A stretch of DNA of 64,000 nucleotides from Mesostigma viride (lineage: Eukaryota > Streptophyta > Mesostigmatophyceae > Mesostigmatales > Mesostigmataceae), in the NCBI GenBank assembly GCA_009746045.1, contig RPFO01000192.1, positions 1 through 64,000 on the forward strand, written 5' to 3'. The translations under genes and the position numbers were made by a program. Within the stretch, counting starts at the first letter, position 1. Each line of letters begins with the position of its first letter. The notes beneath the pieces are model-generated. The model had not been told where the DNA came from. It ran no database searches and saw nothing but the letters and a program-made list of their open reading frames with translations. Of the stretch, positions 33,101 to 44,673 are shown in pieces.

Positions 33101-36100
33101 AGTGAAAACTATTAGCATCATGTCAACCATCGCTGTCTGATAAACCAGCACACAGGCATATGCCATGATGGCAGCACACCGTGTTGAATACCTGAATTGC
33201 TAGTCAACCTCTTTCAAGTTATGACAGACACACCCTACAGGAAAATGCCAGCGCCAATAGGACACTTGATGACTGTGACAACTCGCTTCCACCTAGACTT
33301 GTGGCAAAATATAGATGACCAATGCCATGCAAGGGGCGCTCAAGTTTGTGCGCATATCCCCCCAGGAAAGACAGGATCCTTACAACTTCCGCCTTCCAGA
33401 CGCTCATCGTTCCCGCCAGCACCTACCAGCACGTGCAGGCCCGATGGGTGGAACGCGATCGAATAGGCCTCCTCGGGGAAGTACTTGACGACGTCATTGT
33501 TTTTCTCCAAATAGTTCCAGACGCGCACGCTCTTGTCCATGCCGCAAGTGGCGATGAGCGGCTTGCGCACGCACGTGTCTAGCCCCGTGATGCCGCCCAG
33601 GTGGAAGCTCTGGCTGAACAGCTCAAAGTTCATCTCGTCTGTCTTGAGGATGTCTGAGATGGACAGGCCCAGCACAAAGATCTGGCGCACGCAGGAAACC
33701 AGTGCACACCAAGGAGGGAGCGAGAACAATGTCGGAACGTGACTAAGCAAGCTCATTCCATACGCAACGGTGTGAAAGCATAGGAATTGTCTCAGAGAAC
33801 TTGGTTCGTCAGGAAACATCTCGGGACTATCCACATCCACAAGAATCCATGACATGCCAGGATAGCTGAGTAAACTCGTAAAAATGTAGGAGTGCTTTGT
33901 TTTCAGGCCTGCGCTGGTTGCCTCGTTGGTATAGATTACAATTGGGCAGAGGAGCAGTACACTCATGCAGCATGGACCACCTCAGACCCATAGAAAGGAC
34001 ATGAGACTTCTGACCGGTTCTGGAAACCAAGGTCAAGAGTGCGCACACCGAGGCAAACACCATGGACAAACCATGGAAAACGCCATGGAAAACACCGTGG
34101 AAAACAAAAGAGTTTCGAAACAGGGGGCCTGCAGGGACAGAGCAACATTCGTTGTTTTCCAAAATACGACCTCACCAGCATACGCTGCCAGCTCTGCCTT
34201 CCCTGCACCTCACGAGCCTGCTGCGTCGTCCTGCTCGCTCACCTGGTTGTTCTCCAGGGAGCAGATGAGGGACTCCTCGCTGGGCGAGACGGTGAGGTTG
34301 TTGATCTTGACCGCGTTGTGCTCGATGCGGAACGACTTGGTCTTCTTGAAGCCCTCCTTGTCGTCCAGCTTCTCGAAAATCATGAGCATGCCACCGTCGC
34401 AGCCGCACACAAAGCCCTTGGAGAAAGCCACCATGGACGTGATGGATACGCCGTCCGATCCGTAGGGGATGGTGGACTTGACCTGCAGGGGGGCCATTCA
34501 GGGATGAGGGAGGGGACAGGAGAATGTACCCAGAGGGTGTATGACAGATTACAGCATGACAGGTAAAATATTTGACCGTATATCCTGCTTCCAAATATAG
34601 ATAGAGGCTACTCTGCGCATGTCCTTGTTACTGAAAGGTTAGGCAGTGCCTCGCGATACAGTCACATGCATCACTGCCACACAAATTTCCAACTGCCCAA
34701 CTCCATGCTTGGAAATAAGAACAGGTGAAAGATGCACAACAGACCACCGACCCAACAAAGTTCCAAGCTAAGCGGAGAATCAGACAATGCATCATTCAAA
34801 CAGGCCAGTGTCAGCAAGAACTGTAATGCACGTAGTAGCGCACTTAAGAACCCTAAACAGCAGGCTAGACGTTCAAGAAGAGGTCATATCAGACCTGTCC
34901 GGCAGCTTGCTGAGCACACTGACTACAGTGTGGCCACCGTGTCCCACTGGCCAGATTAAAAGCCAAGTATAGCCTCTACCCATGGCTCACCTCGGACGCT
35001 TCGATCACGAGCAGCTCCCCCGAATCCGTGGCCACCACACAGCGTTCGCGGTCGTCGGGGATCCAGCAGTGACAGTTGTAGTTCTGCCGGGCAAGCATGC
35101 CACACACAATCCGTGAACCACATGACCGCTTCCACAGTTAGAAGTTATGGCACAATTGCAAGAGATTATTTGTGGATTGGCCGCCAAGTACAGGTAAAAG
35201 GCACAGAAACTGTACGGCAGGGAGCCAATATGCCATTCCAGAGTACATGAAACTCAACAGATAGATACTGAGCACTGTCAGCTGGAAACGTTTGCCTCCC
35301 CTGCACATCCTTGTTCAGGAACGTGCATTTTGCAAAATCAAAGCACGGTGTGAGCGCGTTGCCCCTCGGAAACCCCCGCGCTCTCTGCTAGAACTGTCGA
35401 ACCCGACACCGTACGCGCGGCCCAGTTCCGGCCTCACCTGCGGCTCCCGCTTGCTGAGGCTGGAAGGCACCAGCTTGTTGTCCACCGCCTTGAGCGTCTT
35501 GAACACCTGCTGGCCCACCACGCTCATCAAGTTGCTGTCCGTGGGGGAGAATGCCACCTGCAGGGGTAAAAAGGGGTGTGGCAAGGGGAAGGAGGGAGCA
35601 AGGGATGAGAAGGGGCAGGAAGACGGATTAGGAAAGGGAAAAGGGGATGAAATTTGCCGGAAAGTGAGACAAAAAGGGTGATTGCCAGGCGATGCTGCAG
35701 CCGTCATTTGCAACCATCCGAATTACCATCATGGTGCTCTGTGAGACCAAAAAAAATATGATCTCTATTTTCTGGAACCAGCACATCCCTACTGAAGCAG
35801 GAACCAGACTCCCTTCCCCGGCTAATCTTGGTGGCCTCTGTGCCACGTACCTGATACACGGGCAGGTTCTGTGGGCCGGCCACCTTGACCACAGCGTGCA
35901 CCTTGCTCTTCTCCCAGATCCACAGCACTAGGTTCCAGCCAGGGTCACCCGACAGGGACGCCAGGAACTTGTCGTCAGCGGAGAAGGCCATGCTCACGTA
36001 GTCCTGTGGGGAATACGTGCACAGCGAGAAATGCAAGTAGAGGATTTCAGGCAGCAGATCCAAAGGGGGGGGGAGTGGGGCGTCGGGGTGGGGCAGGAAA

Positions 36101-37831
36101 GCTGTCGGGGAGACGAAGAAACGCAGATTCATGACCCAGGCAATCCCATTCAGCGCTAGTTTGACTGGAGCTAATTATACATCGTTTTGTGGGTGGCTCC
36201 GCAGTGTCACAGAAACCGCAGCAGGCTCGTCCACTCACCGCGGCGCCGCTGTCTGGCGTGGAGAGCACTTTGCGGCGCTTGAGCGTGTGCAGGTCGAACA
36301 CGGTGATCAGACCGCGGTCCGCCTTCTCCGCCACGGCCACAAACTTGCGCGACGCGGCCAGCGCCAGCGCGGTGATGCCCTGCCAGGGTGCAGCCAAGCG
36401 CAGGGTTGGAATGGGGTGCACATGTGAACGGTAAGCAGGTTTGCCAGAGGGGAAGCGATTCTTCTGAGACATAGGATGAGACACAGGATGAGACATAGGA
36501 CATATCTGAGGAAGCGATTATTCTGAGACATAGGATGAGACATAGGACATATCTGAGGAAGCGCTGATTCTGAGACATAGGATGAGACATAGGACATATC
36601 TGAGGAAGCGCTGATTCTGAGACATAGGATGAGACATAGGACATATCTGAGGAAGCGATTATTCTGAGACATCGATCCAGGTGGGCAGAAGGAGGAGAAG
36701 GATCCAAGATCGCCACTGGCTGCCCAGTGTGTCGATACTTACATTTAATGTTATTATATATAATAATTACACTTGTAGGACAAGACTTCTGCTTGCAAAA
36801 GCATATACGCTGGCCAAAGAAGCATCTGACTGTCTCAGTGCATCTCATGTCATGCAACAAGCACCACCACAGATGCAGGCTTTACGGGTTTCTGGAGAGA
36901 TCTAGAAAACTAGCTTGGGACCTGCAAGAATTTCCTTCCTTTTGCAGATAGATCAGGTCTACGCAGCCTGAGATCCTGCATTACAAGCGAAGTGCTAGAC
37001 CCCCAGGGGCAGCTAGACTAGCCAGTAGCCACCCACTTACCCACCAACCCTCATCCTCCCACCCCGTTGCCACCCACAACAGCCCTTAACCCACTTTTAT
37101 GGATCCTTATTGCCCAGGAATGATTATCACTGGATTGGCTGCTACGTACCAAGGTGTCGGCAGTGCCAGGAATAAACTTCTGTGACTTCTGCTCCGTGTG
37201 GTATATCACCGTATTGTGCCCCGCTGGGTACAGCACGGTCATCTCATCCACATAGTGGACGTTGTCCTTGACATCGCCTTTGAGGCCAAAGACGTGCCTG
37301 CAAGAGGGGCATGTTGCCACAGATAGGAAAACGAAGGATTTTCAAAAGGAAAAAATAGGCAGACACGGGCAACTTATGGAGACAAACTAGGCTAGGAAAC
37401 AATGAATACAGAAAATTCACGCACGTGGGGCAGACACTTCAATGGGTGAAAATTTAACCTAGAAGGCCAACGAACTGGATTGACGCTTCGGGCACATTTC
37501 ACCATGGGGCGACTCTTGGGCAGTCAGTTATGTAGTAAGCTACATGACTAGCTAGATAACAAGAGTATGTAACTGCCCGCCAACTGATTTTTAGCCATAT
37601 CTACTAAATGCACGCGCGGACTTGATGTGGAATGGTACGATTAGATACATATAGACTGAAGCACACAACGCAGCCAAAGATTCCGCACATCACTTGGGCA
37701 GGAAGGCAATGTGCATAAGCGCAATTTACATGACGATACTTTAGGAGACAAATTATGCAGATTAAACAGGGAATACATACAAAATTCCGACGAATACTGT
37801 ACCTTGGGAGCAAAGCGGAGACAGTTGACAT
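27117..37831 (-). CDS. CFAP57: cilia- and flagella-associated protein 57 (CFAP57/FAP57/WDR65), 1,226 aa, 17 exons
   Basis: It is an axonemal WD-repeat/coiled-coil protein; FAP57 of Chlamydomonas helps place inner dynein arms. Exons in transcript order: 37803-37831, 37150-37297, 36239-36379, 35851-36003, 35438-35557, 34991-35083, 34243-34482, 33427-33681, 32818-33005, 32163-32391, 31517-31801, 30781-31107, 30057-30316, 29464-29734, 28696-28823, 28095-28373, 27117-27651. All introns are GT-AG, every phase matches, total 3,681 nt. The N terminus [25 protein letters not shown] and [15 protein letters not shown] is the family hallmark. WD40 blades span about 1-620 (for example [33 protein letters not shown]). 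A coiled coil covers about 630-1110. The last about 110 residues are Ser/Pro-rich with one short helix. Length equals the animal and algal proteins. The 9-codon first exon is inferred from phase and homology. Confidence 0.95.
28987..29075. repeat. 24-bp tandem repeat, about 3.5 copies, CFAP57 intron
   Basis: The unit is built on ATCATAGACCCCAGG plus a YRAACTA-type spacer; copies of CATAGACCCC begin near 28997, 29021 and 29045. Confidence 0.8.
33901..33932 (-). repeat. R1 core fragment in CFAP57 intron
   Basis: The minus strand reads CGAGGCAACCAGCGCAGGCC, followed by TGAAAAC. It matches only the R1 head and is a short relic. Confidence 0.5.
36446..36672. repeat. 47-bp tandem repeat, about 4.5 copies, CFAP57 intron 2
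   Basis: The unit starts GAAGCGATTATTCTGAGACA and ends ACATAGGACATATCTGAG. Internally it repeats GATGAGACATAG or GATGAGACACAG. Minus-strand frames through it (YVLCLILC) are repeat artefacts. Confidence 0.9.
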
Positions 37832-40164
37832 TCTCGCTTTCAAGGTCCGATCAAAGATAGATTTGGCCCTTCAACTTTCTACTTTGTCTAGTTTTTCGGA
37901 GGAATAACACGTTATGTTTTTCTCAGTGCCTATCTATGAGGATTTCGTTTACACCGCGACATTCTGCAGGATTCAGGCATTCCGGCTATGTGGACCTTAC
38001 GGTCCGAATGCGCTCTGCGAGAAGTCTTCATTCTACATCGTGCATCATGGTACGCCCGTTTGACTGACAAACATGGCAGAGTTAGCTACCCACAAATTAT
38101 TCTTTTTCTTCCTCGTGCGTCGATCGTCGCCCCGCACCGCATCCCAAATCATTCTTGCCCATTGCCAAGTTTACACGGTACACCACATTTACCACAACGG
38201 CCATGAACGAGATTGATGGCTTTGCCGGTTTGCCCAATGCGCACTGCGCAGGGTTTTGCCTGAATACGAAGGGTCCAAAAATAGTCAGTTGCGTGGCAGG
38301 TGGCAGTCGGCAGCAGAAGCCGAACCTGTATGCTCTTGACAAGGAGCAGCTGTCGTTGTTGTTGCCCAGTGCCCACGCCGCATATGACTAGGATCTGTTG
38401 TTGTTGACAACTTTTTGTTGTTGACAATTTGTTGTTGTTGTTGTTGTTGTTGTGTCCCACGAGGACCAGTAGAAGACACCCAACTGACCATTTGTGGTTG
38501 TTGTTGTTGCCCACAGAGCAAAGATAACGCCCAGATGTCCAGTGAATCTATAGGCCGACGTAAGTAAACATCCAACTATCGGCTATTCAGTTGACTAGGA
38601 AGCGAGTAGAAAGCGTTAAGCGCGCCCTGCCGCGCCGGGATCCAAGCGAGGATTCGCCTGGCGACTGGAGCACCGGACTGAACGACAGCTGCCCATCCCT
38701 GTCCTGTCAATTGCCATCAATTGCGTTGGCCCCGTCACAAGTGGTCACAAAAAATTCTACGGTGCACCTGCGGTGCACTGAAACCGGCAATGGCTATGCT
38801 ATTTCTAGGATTGTCGGCCTCCTGCGGCCCCCATCTCCCCGGAGAATGAAGTGCAAGCTCCAGCAAGCTGTCGTTCTGACCACCCATAAAATTTCCTTGA
38901 GCTCGGAGTTTTTTAGGGCAGACAAGCCGGACATACATCGCTGTGGAGGCTCGTGGAATGGAGAATGAAAAGGTATTTTGCGTCGAAGCAGCCCGGCGGC
39001 TGCGAAATAGATCAGGAAGCAGCACTTTTACCTCAGGACACGCCGCTGTGCCGTGTCCAAAAATACTTAGCAGTTGCAGGTTTTTCGTTCGAGTGGAAAT
39101 ATTTTTGTTGCCACGTTTATGACGTTGTCGACCATCGCTTACCTTGATGCCAACTCACTTTTGTTTAGCCCCGACTTAAATGCCGACTCGCGTCGGCCAC
39201 CTTTAGATTTAAGGTTTATTTTTGCTGGCACCTTCTGCCAGCGAGGTACACAGCGTATTTTCGACAGAAAGTCGTGGGGCATTATGCGCTTTCCGTAGCA
39301 GCCGCTTTGGCATGTTGGGGGCATCGTCGCCTATGATTGTGCCATGCATCAGTCGTAATGGTGTATATTTGTTTTCGCAAAGGATTTTCGGTCCAATGGT
39401 GTAATATTGCTGGATAGACTCACGGGTTCTTGTACGGTGGAGGCCACTTGTCGAGGCTGTTTCTGGCTGTCACTGGTTGATATTTCTCATTGCGATAGCT
39501 GTATTTTGGTCTGACGACGCATGCGCCTTCGGCGATTGCGTTTCTGTTGCGAGAATGCTTGTTCATCCATGATATGTCTCACGCTTTAGATTCCGGTTCG
39601 TAGATAAGTTTCTTTCATCTTAGTTTCTACACTCTGGATCCATAATTCATTTTTTAGATTTAATGTGTATTTATTGCAGATGTATGGCTCTTGTCACTTC
39701 TTGTGCTGAATCTTTTTCTGTAGGTGAGAGTAGGACATTCGAATACATTACACTGCCGAGTACAGCCTTGGAATAACATGAACACAGCACCGGGAGTCAT
39801 TTGGAAATAGTTTTTTTGCCTATCTCGGGCCTGTAACTGATGGCAGCAGATACCTTCGGATGTGATTTGTTTCCTGATATCACCAATTTTGTGGGAAGAA
39901 ATAGTAGGTCGCTATTCTGGAACTGCGCTGGAATGTGAGCCCATGCCTATGTATGGCATAATCGCGAAATTATCGATTGTTGCTTTTTTTCCTAGTTAGG
40001 GGATCTTTTTCTTGCTCTGCGTCATTATTTGTTAATATGTATCAGGCATGTCAATACAAGGGAACGGCTGGCATGCGCATCCATATATGCCTATTTGTCG
40101 CAAAAGTAGCCCGCAACGGTTCTGATTCTTTCCATTGTTACCATGTACTCCAAATCGCTTGTGC
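37832..40164. other. intergenic between divergent genes; no confident gene
   Basis: The CFAP57 promoter should lie just above 37831. Frames at 38591-38968 (+, 125 codons) and 38735-39025 (-) show no domain. A 5' non-coding or coding exon of the gene at 40165 could lie here. GTT/TTG-rich repeats occupy about 38396-38512. Confidence 0.4.
38396..38512. repeat. TTG/GTT-rich microsatellite
   Basis: Clusters of GTTGTTGTTG with TTGTTGACAA spacers; the longest pure run is about 38427-38452. Confidence 0.8.
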
Positions 40165-41797
40165 ATGCCCCCCTCTCAGCCCCCTTTGAGGAGCCCCCAA
40201 TCCACCGCAAGCCCACCCCACGACGACGCCAGCCCCATCCCCCTGAGCCCGGCACGGCCACCCTACCACCCTACATCCTCCCAGAGCCCCAGCCATCCCC
40301 TGCCCCGGCGCCCCAGCAACCCCAACATCAACGCGTCAGGCTCGCTCGGACTATCCATCCTGGCTGCCCCCAGCGGCCACCAGACGCTCAACGCGTCCTC
40401 CCCGATGGACTTGAACCGCAGCCCGATTGACTTGAACCGAAGCCCTCGTCCCTCCGGGGGCGTCTCTGGCACCCCCAGCAACCCACTCGGCTTCTCGGTG
40501 CCCCGGCGGTCGCGCACGAGCACGCCGCCCACCACCCCCTCGACGATCGTGTCCAAGCCGCTCCCGTCCCCGATGGCGTTCAACGAGGACGAGAAGGACC
40601 GCTTCATGTTCCTGCTGGAGGCCGCCACCGAGGAGGCTGAGGTCGCGGCCGCGCTGCGCGACCGGCTTGCCAAGAGAGCCGGGCCCATCTCGCCAGGGTC
40701 CCACGCGGTGGACCCCAGGAAGCGCAAGTCGTTCTCGCAGCGCGACCAAGAGGGCGTCTCGCAGTCCACCCCCACGTCGCCCGCAGGGGTTATCTCCCCT
40801 GCCACGGGGGGCGACGGCCGTGGCGGCGCCGGCACGCCCAAGGGGGCCAGTGGCACGCGTCCTCCGCGCAAGGCAGGGACGGTGATCCCATCACCTGCAG
40901 GCGCAGATGGCCTGCGCATGTCGCCCGAGGGGGGCAGCGAGGCCGTGGCGGTGCCACGTCCTCGCCCGCGCTCGCACTCGTTCAGCGCAGGGTCGCACTT
41001 CCACCCGTACAAGCGCAGCAGGTGCGGCCGTGTGGATGATGGCTTGGCATCCAGCGTTCGCTAGTGGGCTCTGAGTGCCAGCTCTTGTGATATTATAATC
41101 AGCGAGAAGCCAGCTGTATAGTAAGTCTTGTGGCAGTTTCCGGCAGCAAGCGTGCCATGGAACCATTTTTGTCGGCAAAAGCGCAGCAGGCGGGCACTCG
41201 GGCTGCTGTGCAGGTTGTTGCGTAAGCACAAGCTGACTTCTGCCGCATTTGCTTTTCATACTTTGCTCCAAGAACCATTTGCCTGCCCGATCATGCCTTG
41301 GTCTCAGTTGTTTCATGGCCCTGCAGGAGGCCTGTCCATGCATGGCTCCTTTGTGCCTTTTGCTCTTGCAGACTGCCTCGGTGCTTGGCCCCTCTCCTCA
41401 ACCCCACCCTGTTGGCCCCGCCTTTTGCACCATGAATTTTCCCACCCACTGTTTTCACATCTTAAATAAAAAAATATTCTAACAAATGATTTCCCTTGTC
41501 TTTCCTGCCTGATCGCGCGTGCCAGCATTGACGCCGACGGCCTGGACGCTGACGACACCGTCTCCCCCAAGGAGGCAGGCAACGCGGTGGAGCGGGAGCC
41601 CTCGGCGGCACAGCAGGAGGCACTGCACATGCAGGCACTGGCCGCGCTGGAGGCCAGCCTGGGGCAGCTGCACCCGGACGTGAGTGGCCCGAGTGTTTGC
41701 TGGTTGCAGTAGTTGTGCGGCGAGATAGATGTGTTTAGATGTTCAAATGGTGTTTAGGATGCTGCCGGTGCAAAGCAAGGGGGATGGGGGTGGGGGT

Positions 41798-41834
<37 letters not shown>

Positions 41835-43175
41835 CGGCGGGTGCTTTGTAAAAGCTGCGGTATACAGGCAGAGGTCGGAGGGAATCTGGGCCTGCAGCAC
41901 TCAGGCCGGAATAAATGGTACCAGTGGCATGGGTGTGTCTCGTGACAAGCTTGCTGTGTGTACGAGGGCATCAGACATCCGTGATTATGTTTGTGTATAC
42001 GCGTGTGAACCTGCAGCTGGCTAGGACCAAGCGATTGTCATGGTTAGGTCGTGGGCTGTTTGTGGCTGGAGTCATGCACGCCGTTCTGGGAATTTGCGGC
42101 GATGTAAGAATCAGAGGGGTTAGTGGGCATGCATCCTTTTACTATATTCAACTGCAAGTGCACACTAATGCCATAAGAAATAAGAGCATCACTGACAGTA
42201 CCCTCTTGGCTGTACATTGCTGCCCAAACGCCGTGCAATTTGCGCAGGTGGGCAAGGCCAACCTGCACATGGCATACTTTTTGTACGCGCGCCAGCAGCG
42301 CGCCAAGGCAGAGGCGTGCGTGCTCAAGTCCTGGACGGTGTTCAAGCACAATGTTGCGCGGCTGCCACTTGACCGCCAGATCGAGTGCTTCCGCAGCTAC
42401 CTGACCATCCTTGAGGACATGAACTGCTCCGAGAAGGTGTGCCATGCGGATTGTGAAATAGGCTGTAGTCAGGATGGTCTGTTTGGAGCCTTAGATACCA
42501 GAGCCTTAGATACTGTCCTCCCACAGCTTCCTGCCGGGCCAGTCATAAGGAGAGGAACTGCTCCTAGACGGTGTGTGGTTAGAGCTGGACCATCCCAAGA
42601 AGTATGCTCCTGCAAAGGGGGGGGTTCGCCTACTGAGATACCCTTTGACTCCAGGAGGCGGCACCGGTGTTATTAATATCATGCATGCTCCTGCGGTGTT
42701 ATTAATATGTGCTCCGTGCCAAGTGGTTATCGTCCGCGGTGGTGTTCTGGATATTCATGGGTCCAGCGTGCCATTGCCTTGCTTTGTCTAGGCAGTTGTC
42801 TGGTTAGCTGTCTTTGCATTTACTTGCTTTGATGTATGCTTTACCTCCCTGCATGTCTTCTTGCGTCTGGTGTCCCTTGCACTTCCCCCAACAGATGAAC
42901 AAATAGTCAGCTATTTGCATACTGTTTGAGTAAGCAGTTGCCCGGTTAGCTGTCTATGCATTTGGTCAAGGAATCTGCATCATATTCATCTCATTATGTA
43001 CATTCTGGCCTCTCTTCCCCCCCCACCCCCCCACCCCCTTCGGCTCTGTGCACCCTCCCCCATGCCCGTCACCCAGGTGCCTATCATCCAAAAAGAGATG
43101 GAAGAGCTCATCCCGCCCGACACGCCCACGCCCGTGGCACTGCTGCCGTTGGAGCCTCTGCCCCTCCAGACTTGA
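40165..43175 (+). CDS. Pro/Ser-rich protein with helical C-terminal region, about 432 aa, 4 exons
   Basis: Exons 40165-41021, 41526-41679, 42248-42436 and 43077-43175 join in frame with GT-AG junctions and matching phases. Residues 1-130 are low-complexity Pro/Ser with the near-repeats MDLNRSP and IDLNRSP. A short acidic helix (FNEDEKDRFMFLLEAATEEA) precedes a basic PRKRK patch that could be a nuclear signal, then more SP/TP-rich linker. Exons 2-3 give two helices, ALHMQALAALEASLGQLHPD and KANLHMAYFLYARQQRAKAE, spaced like one TPR hairpin, and then LDRQIECFRSYLTILEDMN. I do not recognise the protein. ATG 40165 gives the shortest consistent start; CCCTCTCAG at 40179 could instead be an acceptor for an upstream exon. 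Confidence 0.72.
41798..41834 (+). repeat. 37-base G homopolymer in an intron
   Basis: An unbroken G run preceded by GGGGGT units, in the intron between exons 2 and 3 of the Pro/Ser-rich gene. Its length is probably unreliable in the assembly. Confidence 0.85.
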
Positions 43176-44664
43176 GCGAATGGCCGCGATCATCCAAGGC
43201 CTTCTATATTTTGTATAAGGAATTAGGGTGTTAGGGTGTCAATGCGCGCGAGCTTGCAATCCCTCGATAGAGCCTGCCCACAGTGTGCAACTTCCTGGCT
43301 CTTTTACTCGCTCCTAATCTATTGTAGCTGAAGTAGCTTTGCAAGGCAACCATCATATAGATTGTCACAGGTTTAGATTCATTCAACCGGTAAGACAAGG
43401 TTTCCATGCCTGGTGATCCTTGGCAGGGGGAAAGCAGACCTTACGCGCACCTCCGCTACGCTCAGGCATTGGTGCATGCCAGCACTCTGCAGACGGGCAG
43501 CCAGGTGGCCACTCCGGCAGGCAGCAAGGTGCTTATAAGGATGTTTTGGTGATCGGTTGCTCCAGCTTCAATTTAAGTGGTTGGATGACGGTCGGCTGAG
43601 GATTGAGGGTGATGGCCTCGATGACCTCGGGTTGCAATGCACCGCCAATCTCAGCTGCCTCCTTTTGTGTGGATGTACATCCACGATGCTGACCTTTAGC
43701 TTTTTCAGTTAGCAGTTGCCAAACTCGGGCATGAGAGTGACAAACTTGCTTCGGCTCATTGCAAGTGCCACTTGGCCATCTTTTTACAGGCGTACCTTGG
43801 CTCTTTTCCATGCCAGCCCGCCTTGATCCGCTGGTCCCACAGACCAAGGTATCAAGGAGACAACCAAGGTATGCTCCTTTCAGCGATCTCCAATGAGTGC
43901 CATGTGTCGCAACTTACTTAGGGGCAGTATGCTTACAGCACAACTGCCGATCACGCCTTGATATCGGCTGGCAATAAGTCGGCTTTGAGCCTCGCCTTGC
44001 ATGTATACATCCAGAGGTCCACTTGAGCTGTGCACATGTCTTGATGTGTCATGCGACAACGTGCATGCCTGTGTACCAGGATGTATATTTGACAGGCATG
44101 CATGCCTTTTGGCATTCAACAACAATAAATGCACAGCTAGAATGCTGTGATATCTGTAATTCATATCTAGAACGCATGAGTGTAGAGTAAAATGTGCCAC
44201 ATCGAGCCTTGATCAGGGTGACTGGCCGGACTCGCATTGAACAGCACGATGTGTGCAGGTTTCATCCATGAGATAATCTTTGTTATAACCGATAAGAGAA
44301 CCATTCAAGCCAGTCTCACCTTTGTAAGAGGCACCTGAAGGGCTTGGCCCTGTTGTTTCGATCCCCACAGCTCATTGCTAGCTAGGGTGTAGGCCCTAAA
44401 GGTAGAAGGTACGTGTATATCGCCCCGGCCTGGCACCTGAGGAATAGCTGCTACAAGCTACCAGCGCCCCGAAATCAGCTTATATGCCAGATTTTAGAAA
44501 CCATGCACGCTGGCGGCCGGAGCTACGTACTCTATATTACTCTGTATATAGCTAGTACTCCTACACACAGATCTCGAGTGATTTATCTAGTACCAAATTC
44601 GAAAGGCTTGCATCACTCCCCGGAAAGGAGAACTTTTGCGCGGATGACTGTAGGTGTAAGTTGG
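43176..44664. other. no recognised gene
   Basis: Several short frames (for example 43533-43847 minus, 104 codons) lack domains. Nothing else seen. Confidence 0.4.
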
Positions 44665-44673
44665 CGATGCCAT

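Noticed and set aside
36207-36860. 217-codon minus-strand ORF
   Set aside because: Runs through the intronic 47-bp tandem repeat and then CFAP57 exon 3 in the wrong frame.
38396-38512. CRISPR-like or regulatory array in the TTG repeats
   Set aside because: Simple trinucleotide microsatellite with no spacer structure; nuclear eukaryotic context.
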